Assembly: GCF_003171515.1 (NCBI RefSeq)
Contig: NC_089390.1
Span: forward strand, 1,426,001-1,490,000
Length of the DNA stretch: 64,000 nt
Direction of reading: 5' to 3'
Source: Pyrenophora tritici-repentis
Taxonomy: Eukaryota; Ascomycota; Dothideomycetes; Pleosporales; Pleosporaceae
In this document: piece by piece, positions 46,719-57,426 of the stretch
Position numbering within the stretch: position 1 is the stretch's first letter
Layout: each line of letters opens with the position of its first letter
Translations under genes and position numbers: made by a program
The notes under the pieces: generated by a model
The model's database searches: none
Told to the model about the DNA's origin: nothing
What the model saw: the letters and a program-made list of their open reading frames with translations, nothing else

Positions 46719-48763
46719 ATGAGGTACATTGCGGCCTTCACAGGCCTATTGGCCGTTTCTGGCGCCGGTGCCATGTCTACTTCAATCAATTCTCACATCC
46801 AAGGCGAAGTCGTCGAACGCCTCAACGGTGTGCCAGAAGGTTGGAGCGAGGTTGGAGCTCCATCTCCAGATCACAAGCTGTTCTTTCGCATTGCAGTACC
46901 CTCAGTAAGTACTGAATAGATTCTACGTTGCTGTTTGGAATGGCATACCAAATTGAAGAGCCTCTACCGAGCTTTTTCGACCTTACTTTCCTCATACGCG
47001 TACCCGCAATCCTTATTTCTGTGAGAACTATGCAGGACTAACAGAACCAGAAAAACCGTGATCTCTTCGAAAGAACGCTCATGGAAGTGTCTTCACCAAG
47101 CAGCCCGAATTATGGCAAGCACTTGAAGCGAGACGAGCTCAAGGATCTCATCAAGCCTCGAGCAGAGTCTGTAGCCACCGTTATCAACTGGTTAGAGCAA
47201 TCTGGTGTCGAAGCAAGAGACATCCAGAACAAGGGCGAATGGATTAACTTCTATGCACCTGTCAAGCGCGCTGAAGCGATGATGGGCACTACATTCAAAA
47301 CCTATCAGAGTGAGGCTCGTTCAAACGTCAAGAAGATCCGATCCCTGGGTTATTCTGTTCCAGGACATGTGCGGCCCTCTATCGACATGATCCAGCCAAC
47401 AACGCGCTTTGGCCAGATCCGGGCGGAAGGAAGCATGATCTTGAGCCAGGAGGAGACCCCCTTCTCCGTGCTTGCTGTCAATGCTACATGCAACAACAAA
47501 ATCACCCCAACTTGTTTGGCAGACCTATACAACTTCAAGGACTACAACGCAAGCACTGCAGACACCAAGCTCGGAGTGACTGGATACCTAGAGCAGTATG
47601 CTCGCTTTGGTGACCTCGAGAAGTTCCTCAGTGCATTCGCGCCTAACAAAGCTGGTACTTCTTTCGACGTTGAAGCCATCAACAGTATGTTTTGTACATC
47701 CAAATGCAAGGCTAGGACGAGCTGACTTCCTACAGATGGACCATTTGACCAAAACTCCACTGCCAACAGTGTTGAGGCTAATCTGGATATCCAGTATACA
47801 GTTGGGCTAATATCTCCCAAGATCAAAACCACGTTCTACACAAGCCCGGGACGAGGCGAGTTAGTACCAGATCTTGATGCGCCAGACCAAAGCGACATTC
47901 AAAATGAGCCGTACCTGGATCTCTTCACCTATCTTATGGAGCTTGATGACGGTGAGCTTCCCCAAGTGTTGTCGACATCGTATGGAGAGAACGAGCAAAG
48001 CGTACCTGCGGCGTACGCCAAGAAGGTCTGCGACATGATCGGTCAGCTAGGTGCTCGTGGTGTATCCGTCATCTTTTCCAGCGGTGACTCAGGTACCGGC
48101 TCTGCCTGCCAAACCAACGATGGGAAGAACACGACGCGATTCTCCCCGATTTTCCCAGCTGCATGCCCATATGTTACATCTGTGGGTGGTACCGCCGGTG
48201 TTGCGCCCGAAAGGGCTGTTGATTTCTCGTCTGGTGGCTTTTCCGACCTTTGGCCTCGTCCAGCCTACCAGGAAAAGGCTGTAGGCGACTACCTCAAGAT
48301 TCTAGGAAACCGTTGGGAAGGTCTTTACAACCCCAATGGACGTGGTTTTCCTGATGTCGCAGCTCAAGGCCAGGGCTTCCAGGTCGTCGATTCGGGCCGT
48401 GTGAGTTCGGTTGCAGGAACCAGCGCATCAGCACCTGTTTTTGCGGCCGTGGTTGCAATGCTGAACAACGCTCGGATGGGGGCTGGTATGCCTACATTGG
48501 GCTTCTTGAACCCATGGATCTATGAGCAAGGCTTCAAGGGCATGAACGATGTTGTTGATGGTGGCTCGAGGGGATGCACTGGTCGGAGCATCTACTCTGG
48601 CCAGAAGACGCCCGCTGTACCTTTTGCCTCGTGGAATGCCACAAAGGGGTGGGACCCGGTAACAGGATACGGAACACCTGACTTTGAGCAGTTGCGCCGC
48701 CTTTCGACAATGCCGCAGTACGGTAAGCGTCGGGTCCGTCGTAACCCTCACGGCGACATGTAG
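46719..48763 (+). CDS. secreted sedolisin / tripeptidyl-peptidase, S53
   Basis: Three exons: 46719-46904, 47045-47684 and 47736-48763; 617 residues. MRYIAAFTGLLAVSGAGA is a signal peptide. The pro-domain contains SPSSPNYGKHLKRDELKDLI and GTTFKTYQSEARS, characteristic of the S53 activation domain. The catalytic domain carries the Glu-Asp pair in SVEANLDIQY (about residues 290-294), the oxyanion Asp in SSGDSGTG, the nucleophile Ser in GTSASAPVFAA (about residue 505), and a C-terminal calcium-site region around TGYGTPDFEQL. Sedolisins work at acid pH and release tripeptides from the N-termini of peptides, so this is probably an extracellular nutritional protease. The first intron is 140 nt, longer than most here. 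Confidence 0.96.
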
Positions 48764-50146
48764 CCGGAGGTCTCAGAACTGCACAGTGCGCTTCAAGGTG
48801 TTTCAATGCTTTTTCCCTTGCAGAGCCGGAACTTTGACAGGATATACTTGTCCTCAAACGAACGAATGCTATTTATTGTATCACGAATGCTGATGATGTT
48901 GATATTAAGACCAGTCAGGGTCGTGATTGTGCTGACACTTGGCACACGCCACTCCCGGCATTTGCTGACAGCTTCTCGAACAAGATAGCTTAATTGTGAC
49001 CTCAGGCCTTGTTTAGAGGCAGCAGCATGGTTTCTTGCGTTGAATCTGCTTGTGATATTTTGCTGGTTAGGATATCGATGTAAGTTCGTTTCATGGCCGC
49101 GGCGACACATCTCGTCGCGTCTCCACAAGCCGCCCAATAGGGTACCCACAGCACCACGATGTCTCTACAGTCGCCCTATGCGCCGTGCGGTGAGTTTGTT
49201 CAATCATTATATGGGAGCGCCGCCCAGTGCGGACCCAGTGCGGAGGTGCCACACGAGCGTTCTTTACCAGCTGCCTGTTGTGGTTAAGGGCAGAGATGTA
49301 AGCCTGTCAAGCATCCGCCACAGGTGCTTGATGCTTGGACACGCGGCAAACGACGCCGCCGCGCATAGAAAACACAGCTGTGAAGCTTTTCCTCTCCAAT
49401 CATGAGTCATGGCCTACATACCATCACACGCGCTGCTCGTTCCAGGGCCTCGGTTCGCGGCATAAATATTGGTCATGTTGGAAAAGATAAGGAAGTTCGG
49501 TAATTTGGTGGCTAACTAATCGGACGACGCAACGCTTTTAGCTATCAAAACCAAGGCGAACCAGTTGCGGCGGCCCGGTGCTTGTTCGCATTGGCAGTGC
49601 GCTCGGCCAGGGGCTTGTGGAAGCTTTTTTTCTTCGCGGGTGGGTAACTATGGGCCGAGTCCAATAATGTGGTTATGATGTTTAGTCGCCCCGGTCTCTA
49701 TCTCGGCCCATCCACATGTGAGAAATGACAGGTTGAGAAGTAGGGCACAGAGACTGTTTTGCAGCTGTCAAACATTTGTTTCAAACATGTCGACTATGGG
49801 TCCAGCTCCAACTGCAACACCTACGCATGTCAATTACCTTGGCACAAGAGAAGCGTCTTCGCAATCGACGCAGGGCGGTAGGTAATGACACTCACGGGCC
49901 ATTGCTCACGCCTGCCTAAAGTGGAAAAGAGCTGGGACCCTGTGCGTAATCGACTATCTGTGTTTGTACAGGTACCGCGAGATAGATGCCGTGCCAGATG
50001 CAGGGTAGCAGCTCCCAAAGTGACGTCGATTGCGCCCTCCCTACCTACTTGAAGAAGGCCTGGTGCCCGTCAAGTTTCTTTCTGTTCTTCACGGCCCTTG
50101 ATAGTCACAGTTGCGAACTTGACTACCGATTATCAATCAAGCCAAG
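48764..50146. other. intergenic region, no gene seen
   Basis: About 1.4 kb between two plus-strand protease genes. The longest ORF (49040-49405) has no domain and an alternating composition typical of chance. No repeats or tRNA visible. Confidence 0.5.
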
Positions 50147-51897
50147 ATGCAGCTGCTTTCCTTCGTCGCTGTTGCTGGTCTCACGGCAAGCGTTGCTGCA
50201 CGCAGCGCTCGCTCTGTTGGCAAGGACTTTGAACTTCCTCGCCCTCGCCTCACGCGTCCCCTGCCGAGCGTTCAGCAGCACAAGCGCCAGAGCAAGCAGA
50301 TCATTACCACTGAGGCTTCAAAGTGTATGTTGAACAGACATGCCGCTATGTGAATATGCAACTGATATCATACAGCTTTCGCCGTCAATGGCTCTGCTGG
50401 CGCAATTCCCCAAGTCGACTTTGACATTGGCGAGTCATATGCTGGTCTTCTCCCCATCAGCGACAAGGCCAATGAGACGTCTGAGCTCTACTTTTGGTTC
50501 TTCCCCTCTGCGAACCGAGATGCCGACGACGAGATCACCATCTGGTTGAACGGTAGGCATCATCTTTATAAATGCAAAGGCCAATTTAGTCTCACAATCC
50601 CATAGGTGGACCTGGTTGCTCCTCTCTCGAGGGTTTCCTCCAGGAAAACGGACCCATCTCATGGCAGTACGGCAGCGGTCCCGGTCCCGTGTACAACCCA
50701 TGGAACTGGGCCAACCTCACCAACATGGTCTGGGTTGAGCAGCCCGTCGGCACCGGTTTCACCCAAGGCACACCCACGGCTACAAGCCAAGAAGAAGTTG
50801 CCGCAGAGTTCCTCGGCTTCTTCAAGAACTTCATCAACACCTTTGGTCTGCAGAACCGAAAGGTCTACATCACTGGCGAGTCTTATGCCGGACGCTATGT
50901 GCCCTACATCGCCGACGCCATGTTGAGCGCAAACGACTCATCCTACTACGACGTCAAGGGAATCATGTTCTACGACCCCAGTGTGGCCAACGATGTGCTC
51001 CTCGAGGATATTCCCTCTGTTCCCTTTGTCGACAAGTGGGCCGGTCTCTTCAACTTCAACGAGACTTTCATGAAGGAAATTCACCAGCGCGCAGACGAGT
51101 GCGGATACACTGAGTACATGGAGAAGTACCTTACCTTCCCCCCTACCAGCAAGCTCCCCATCCCCACAAAGGACGCCAGCACGCCCAACTGCTCCATTTG
51201 GAACGACATCATCGACGCCGTCATGCTCACAAATCCCTGCTTCGACGTCTACGCTGTCGCCACCACCTGCCCCTTGCTCTGGGACCCCCTTGGCTTCCCC
51301 GGCTCCTTCGACTACCTTCCCCCCAACACTGAAATTTACTTCAACCGCACCGACGTGCAAAAGGCTATCAACGCCCCCGTCCAGCCCTGGGCTGAGTGCT
51401 CCAACGGCGTCCTCGACACTGACTCCTCCCCCCAATCCTCATGGGAAGTCATCCCCCGTGTCATCGATGCCCTAGACCGCACCGTCATCGCGCACGGCGA
51501 ACTCGACTTCATCCTCCTCTACAACGGTACCCTCATGGCCATCCAGAACATGACCTGGGGCGGTGTCCAGGGTTTCCAGAAGCCGCCTACTGACGACTTT
51601 TACGTCCCTTACCACACTGACCTCAGCCTCACTAGTCTGAGCGCAAAGGGCATCATGGGCAAGACGATTACCGAGCGCAAGTTGACATATGTCCAACAGG
51701 CGCTTAGTGGACATATGGTCCCCCAGTACCAGCCTAGCAGCGCGTACCGCCAGCTAGAGTTCTTGCTGGGTAGGATTGATAGCTTGACTAGCCGTGTTGG
51801 ATTTACTACGCTGCCGGCTGTTGAGCAGAGTAATGCGACGAGTGTCGTGAGCAGGGATTTGGGAGTGATGAAGAATGAGTTTAAGAAGTGGTTTTAG
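50147..51897 (+). CDS. secreted serine carboxypeptidase, S10
   Basis: Three exons: 50147-50324, 50376-50552 and 50606-51897; 548 residues, joined in phase at EASK|SFAVNG and [27 protein letters not shown] is a signal peptide, followed by a short propeptide with a KR site (QQHKRQSK). The diagnostic motifs are [11 protein letters not shown], the catalytic Ser in [11 protein letters not shown] (about residue 210), the Asp region in [12 protein letters not shown] and the His in GHMVPQYQP. Many N-glycosylation sequons are present. S10 enzymes remove C-terminal residues at acid pH, complementing the neighbouring sedolisin, which works from the N-terminus. The enzyme could be secreted or vacuolar. 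Confidence 0.96.
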
Positions 51898-52033
51898 GTT
51901 ATGAGATAATGATTCGAATACTACATACTTAATGTGTAGTTTAGCTGAGCTATTGAATACAGGCTATTCTCACCAAAGATTCCTCCCTTGTTACAACTCC
52001 GACTTACCTCGCAGCTAGAGGATCAATCCAAAA

Positions 52034-53341
52034 CTAACCCGCTACGTTCTCAGCAACCCTCGCGCCATCGCTTCCAAGCACGCCCTCCTGCCTCTCCGCC
52101 GTCTCATCCGCCACACCCGCAAAAATCTTGGTGATAGCCTCAATCGTCGTATTCCCCCCACTAAACACCACACCAACATTCCACCCCTCTTCGCCAGCCT
52201 CCCTCTGCACCATGTTTCTAAAATCTTCATTATACAGTACAGTCGCCAGCCCCACGACAGCACTCGGCTCCACAAAGCACTTCATGCGCTCCAGCACCAA
52301 CATCATCGCATCCTTTATATTCTGCTCCGTCACAGCGTAGAGGCCCTGGACGAAAGTAGGGTCAGACACGATACCCCAGTTGTGGTGGCCGAGCGGTGTA
52401 CGCAGCCCATCAGCAATGGTAAGTGTCTTTACGCTCTCGACGCGGGATCCAGCCTGCACACCCCGTCTTGCATCATCCGCGCCCTGAAAACTAGGTTCAG
52501 CGCCAAAGACGCGTATTCCAGTGTCTTTGAGCGCAACAGCAATACCGCTTAGCATTCCGCCACCACCACATGGCGCAATTACCGCGTCTAATTTGCCATT
52601 GTTCGCCTCGAGTAGCTTCTCGACTTGCTCTTGTATCTCTAGGGCCATGGTGCCTTGGCCAAGGATTATGTTGGGGTCGTCGTAGGGTGGGATTAGGGTT
52701 GCACCGGTGTTTTTTATCACGTCTGCGACGACGGCTTCGCGTTCGGCGCTCGTAGAGCCAGAGAAGTGGAGGGTGGCGTTTTGGGCGCGGGTTCCTGATA
52801 TCTTCGAGGGCGTGGATATGCTGGGCATGACGATGTGGGCGGGGATGGAGAAGGTGCGGGCGGCGAGGGCGAGGGCCTGAGCGTGGTTTCCTGTGTGGTT
52901 GCGTTGGTATTGAGAGGATTACATGAACTTGAGACATGTTGTAGAGCCTTTTTGTATCATGCTTGGGTTGCTGAGTTTGGAGAATGAAGACGAGATCCTA
53001 CCACTACTGTGCGTAACCACTCCTTTCCTCTGTACCTCTTCTAGTCCTTCCTGCTCGGTCAGGCGCATAGTCGCATGGAACGCGCCGCGGACTTTGAATG
53101 CGCCAATTCGTTGGAAGTTCTCACACTTGAAGAAAAGTCTAAACCTTGGCTTCGCCGGCGCTTTCCCTTCCCATTGTGTCCCTTTGAGCGCATCGGCACT
53201 TTGAGGCGTAGACGCGAGGTTGGTCAGGGTCGTGTTTGTCAGGACGGGCGTGTCGTGAATGTGGGGTTGAATGAGAGCGCGGGCGGCAGACACAGAGTCG
53301 CGCGTCAAGGGGAGTGTATTTCCAGGTTTCGAAGATGCCAT
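52034..53341 (-). CDS. PLP-dependent serine racemase / threonine dehydratase-like enzyme
   Basis: Two exons, 53341-53002 and 52890-52034, joined in phase at THSS|GNHAQA; 398 residues. The fold-type II PLP signature is visible: the Schiff-base Lys in RIGAFKVRGA (about residue 84), the SSGNHAQALA substrate loop, and a Gly-rich phosphate loop PCGGGGMLSG. SRR/threonine-dehydratase relatives racemise or dehydrate L-serine and L-threonine. The NWGIVSDPTF word and the FVEPSAVVG strand also fit. No ACT regulatory domain follows, so it is not the biosynthetic allosteric IlvA form. The 111-nt intron is longer than typical here. Confidence 0.94.
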
Positions 53342-54119
53342 TGTGGCTGGGTGAAGCACTTCAGGTGAGTTTGAGTCATGGATGTTCTGGTGTGGAGGGG
53401 CCGCGGGGAGACGGCGGGTGAGGGCCTTGTCTGATACGAGTCATGTCGCGATACGGCTTCTAGGCCGAACGTAAGTACTACGGATGCTTGGCCGTGGCTC
53501 CTCCATTACAACACCAACAAGGCATCCTCGAACGCGTCGCTACGAAATCAGGCATACGCATTAGTTTCGTCCAAGTTGAAGTGAGCGTAATGACTTTTCG
53601 TGAATAATGAAAAGCCACATTCCATACTTAGATGTTCAATGCAAAGAGCATTGCAGTCTCCAACTAATGAGAAGAGGGGTTGTAGATTCTATGAGTATGG
53701 ATATGTATACTCCAGGCCTGGTCTCACGATATATCTACTGTTGTCCAAAAGATATTGAGGGTCTCCAGGCCATCACACCAGCACATGACACATTACTCAT
53801 CAATGCCATGAAGACTTCTACGGCCCGATAAAACCACATCAAGATATCTACTCAAAATGTCGCAAAGCTATACAGGGTACATCGCCATGACATGTATTAT
53901 TCAATGAAATCAGATCGAGGTTCATCACAGTAGCACAAGACAGGGCAGTTGGGAAAGGTAACAGAGATATCATTCCACACCAGGATGGCAGTGTCTGAAC
54001 CTATACTATATAAAGAACCACCGAGACATCAATCCAGATCATGGTGGACATGTCAACTATCAGTACCATGTAGGAAGCCACTTCGTGAAACCGCCTATCA
54101 CTGTCCCCCCCCCCCCCAC
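53342..54119. other. intergenic region
   Basis: About 780 bp upstream of the minus-strand PLP enzyme and downstream of the 233-aa gene. A 13-base C run at 54105-54117 lies two bases after the stop of that gene. No ORF is convincing. Confidence 0.5.
54105..54117. repeat. C13 homopolymer
   Basis: Thirteen consecutive C on the plus strand, G13 in the 3' UTR of the minus-strand 233-aa gene. It may be length-variable or partly a sequencing artefact. Confidence 0.9.
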
Positions 54120-54821
54120 TCACAAACCAATGGCTTTTGCGAGCTCAGGATACCATTGGTCGCTGTTCTTACTAGGAAGACCCGTCTTGTGTTCGACGAT
54201 TTGAAATTTGATCTTCGTGGCGTGCATCTGAAAGCCAGCCGAGCGGTAAACAGCGCACGATGCCAGGCGATCCTCACGGTGGAAGAGCTCTTCAATCTGG
54301 AGATCGAGGCTCCGGAGCTTGGTGATGCTTGTGGTGAGAAGTTGGAGGATGCGGGCACCAGGGCAGTATCGGAAGAGTTGGTCAGCAGAGATGATGGGGA
54401 ACCAGGCGCGGGATTCGTCGTTCCACCAAATGTCTGAGAGGTACACAACGATGCGTATCTGTCGGAGGTACTTGTGAGCCCACAGAGGGGGCAGCGCAGG
54501 GGGCATGCGGCAGCCGAACTCGTTTATGGCCGGGTAGGCGTCTTTGCGGGAGCCGTGGGCGAATTTCCAGAAGTCGAAGCGGTTCACCTCATAGAACACG
54601 GGGACTGCGACAACGGCGAAGTTGTAGTCGACACGCATCAGCTTGCCGAGCATGCCCATGCGGGAGAGAAGATCGTAGTACTTCTTGTCTACGCCCGCCT
54701 TGCTACGGGCCGACGATCCCTCGAGGACCAACGCGAAGATCTTCTGCAAGATCTCGTTGGGGAGTATGATATTGCGGCGAACCGCAGGCTGCACCATGGT
54801 GATGGTGTTTGGGGAAGACAT
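54120..54821 (-). CDS. hypothetical protein, 233 aa, F-box-like N-terminus
   Basis: Single exon from the ATG at 54821. Residues 10-35 (VRRNIILPNEILQKIFALVLEG) resemble a degenerate F-box start, as in many Pleosporales proteins of this size. The middle has YNFAVVAVPVFYEVNRFDFW and LRQIRIVVYLSDIWWNDESRAWFP, which suggest a beta/alpha fold. Ends with WYPELAKAIGL. No signal peptide. A TATA element sits about 130 bp upstream, supporting transcription. Function unknown; an SCF-ligase adaptor role is only a guess. Confidence 0.65.
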   Translation of the reverse strand: MSSPNTITMVQPAVRRNIILPNEILQKIFALVLEGSSARSKAGVDKKYYDLLSRMGMLGKLMRVDYNFAVVAVPVFYEVNRFDFWKFAHGSRKDAYPAINEFGCRMPPALPPLWAHKYLRQIRIVVYLSDIWWNDESRAWFPIISADQLFRYCPGARILQLLTTSITKLRSLDLQIEELFHREDRLASCAVYRSAGFQMHATKIKFQIVEHKTGLPSKNSDQWYPELAKAIGL

Positions 54822-57426
54822 TCTACTTTTCGTAGATGTCTTGGTGTGTCTGAAGGTAATGGAAGGAGATTTTAGGGTGGTATTGGAGTGTTTTGAGAGC
54901 TTTGAGATTTTGAAGCCGAAAAAACTCGAAGAACGTCAAAGTGTAGGACGGCTTATATACCCCAGAAGCTAGGCTGCTAGCGTTGTAGGCTAGAAGATAT
55001 CACCGTTCCTAAGACAGGAAGAAGAGCGTGAGAGTATGCCAGGGAATTGCCGTTTGCTTGCTTTCACTGCACGGGCAACTCTCTTATGATTCGCCGAAGA
55101 GGAGTCTAATCGGTAGCAGTGGCTCCTCCGTCGATGAATTATCCCAGAGAGTTTCTCATACAGTAAGCAAGAGAACCTCAAGTCTACGGTCTGAACTGAA
55201 CTTGACTGAGAAGGGGTTCCTTGCTCTCTGCTGTCTTCAATCTAGACCAGAGAATTGTGGGGCCAATTGCTCTTCAATGTTGAGAGCAAGTGCAAACGGA
55301 GATTCTCGGCACGCTGGAAGAGTGCAAGAGTACCGGCTGCTAGCATGTGCAAAGCCATCGAGCAGCACAGGGAGGCCCAGGACAACCAATAGCTGAGAAC
55401 GTCCACGGACACATGTGACTGAAGAACTATTATTATGCTCTGATGATGTTCCGTGAATGTAGCCCGCCAATTGCGCTGTGGAGTTGTTCTGTCGCGTATG
55501 GCACTATGTTGTTCCAAGGTTTCTATTGGGAAACTGCATCAACACAGACCCACCACCATTTGCGTCCACGGCCGTGAATGACGTGAACCTATCCGAGAAG
55601 AAGGCACTGCTACTGTAAGATGCAAAAGTCTTTAGGCCTTGCATCTCGCACCAAGAATGAGGACTAACTCGATAGACCAGATCCATGGATGGCGCAAACG
55701 AGTGTAGATCCGGGTGCGTCGAGCTTGCAATATCGAAAAAAGCCACCCACGCCTGCAACGGTAGTGCGAACGAGCCGAAAAGACCGAACTGAGGAGGAGG
55801 CATAGATACCACAGACTGGTCGTGCGTTGCGACATGGTTTCGCATAAGATAAGGACAGGACTGACGGCGTTCAGCGCGAAACGGAGGCGTGAACCACGGC
55901 ATGCAAGAAGTATTGGACTTGAGCATATTCAATCTTGAGATGGCCGAGCGACTGGGCAACGAACAAGGAAGACGTTTGAGGAAGAGGCATAGGCGTCGTG
56001 GTCCCGTTTGGCAGAGGCAGTGGTACGAGCAGGCAATGTCTGGGCCAGGACAACCTTCGCTACGCATACTACTTGCTACCGAGCAAGAATACACTCATGA
56101 GAGCTTCTGGGATATCGAGAAGAAGATGCCACACAAGTGGGATTCGTCTTCAAGTGGAAAGACAAAGCTCCAAAGAGCCAGGGAGAGCTCAGCATGAGGA
56201 AGGACCAGAGTCCCACGAAGACACTACAGCACAAATAACACAAGCATAGAGAGCAAGGCTGTGGCTTCCAGCATATGCAGGATATAGAGAGGCTGGCAGG
56301 TGTGCATCTAGCTTCAATGAGCGGCGCTTGTGGCAGGCGAGCGAACATGAAACAACACCGAGGCATCACAGAAAGACGCATATGCCGCTGGGCTCTCAGC
56401 AGTGATAGATCCTGGAGGTAGATTAGTGGTTGATCAACGTGACAGAGATCGCAAGGCATATGCAAGAGGGCAACAGGTTCAGCAAAGCGGCGACGGCAGA
56501 GAATCGTTGAGCCTAGAGATGTATCAGTAGCTGCTTTGAAGTTAGAGGGCGCAATAAAGCACAAGTCATTAAGCAATTTTGTCGAGGTTCGTATTGTCAA
56601 GGCGCGTGCGCATGCTATATTTGCTGTCGAAGAGCGACTGCAACCTCTTCGTAGGGGAGCTATAGCTATATCAGCCGACGCCATATAGAAGCAGAGCAAT
56701 CAAGGTCACGCATCTAATTCTGCGCGATGAGGTAGAAGCATTGATTGGTGAAGAGCCTATGCGACGTGCAGTTCAAGACCAGCTGCAGTGAGTGACGTAG
56801 CGACCTTGACAGAGTAGCTCCGGTAATGTTAGCAGATGATTCAGTAGAGAAGCCAGACAAAAGGCTGGATAAAGTGCGCCCAGCTCCGGGGCGCAGCAAA
56901 GCCACGGGGGCAAGACAGCAGACCGGGGGAGCTGGGTATGAGGTTGGTGTTGAAGAGACGGCGGAGAGGTTCCAAGGTCGCAGGTCGCCCACGTGGCACC
57001 TGCATACACTAGTTAAGTTAGCGTAGATATTACTGGCGCCGCGCGCAAAATGAAGGACGAGACGGGCAATCCGAAAGCCACAAAACAGTGAATCCAAGAC
57101 CTAGAAGATGCTGCAGAGAAAGTGATTAGGAAGGCCATGAAGCGACTTCCCTCTAACACACATCTTATATAGCTGAATTATCCAAGAGAAAATCCTTCAA
57201 AACCTTCATCTACACTTAAGTTTTCAGCTGCAGATAGAAAATGCGAGCATCTTAACGTCGAAGACGTGGAAGTTGACCATGTTGCTGTATTGGTCCGTGC
57301 CCGCTAAGTTAGCGTCGTCGTTCCCGCTACCCGCCTCCGTTCTTCGCATGCCATCTTACCTCAGTAACCTAACATTCACTGTCGCTTTCTGTGCAAATGC
57401 AAACACGAAAGCAATCTTAATATGCT
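54822..57426. other. 2.6-kb gene-poor region with unsupported ORFs
   Basis: The left end is the promoter of the 233-aa gene. Three minus ORFs (55504-56094, 56076-56699, 56714-57097) and one plus ORF (55889-56197, Arg-rich) follow, none with a domain and none joining convincingly by splicing. A minus-strand TATA-like word lies near 57171, so a small transcript is possible. The right end is the promoter of the next regulator. Confidence 0.4.
54952..54959 (-). promoter_or_regulatory. TATA-box candidate for 233-aa gene
   Basis: Reads TATATAAG on the minus strand, about 130 bp upstream of the ATG at 54821. Confidence 0.45.

Noticed and set aside
50938..51435. 165-codon ORF antisense to the carboxypeptidase
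   Set aside because: Shadow of the strongly biased sense codons; Gly/Val/Glu-rich without any domain.
55889..56197. Plus ORF, Arg-rich, 102 codons
   Set aside because: It opens with GTG, the first ATG is slightly later, and no upstream exon could be supported. Kept only as a note.
55504..57097. Three consecutive minus ORFs (196, 207 and 127 codons)
   Set aside because: They overlap or abut in different frames, lack domains and do not join with believable GT-AG introns. Ser/Leu/Cys-rich composition suggests non-coding sequence.
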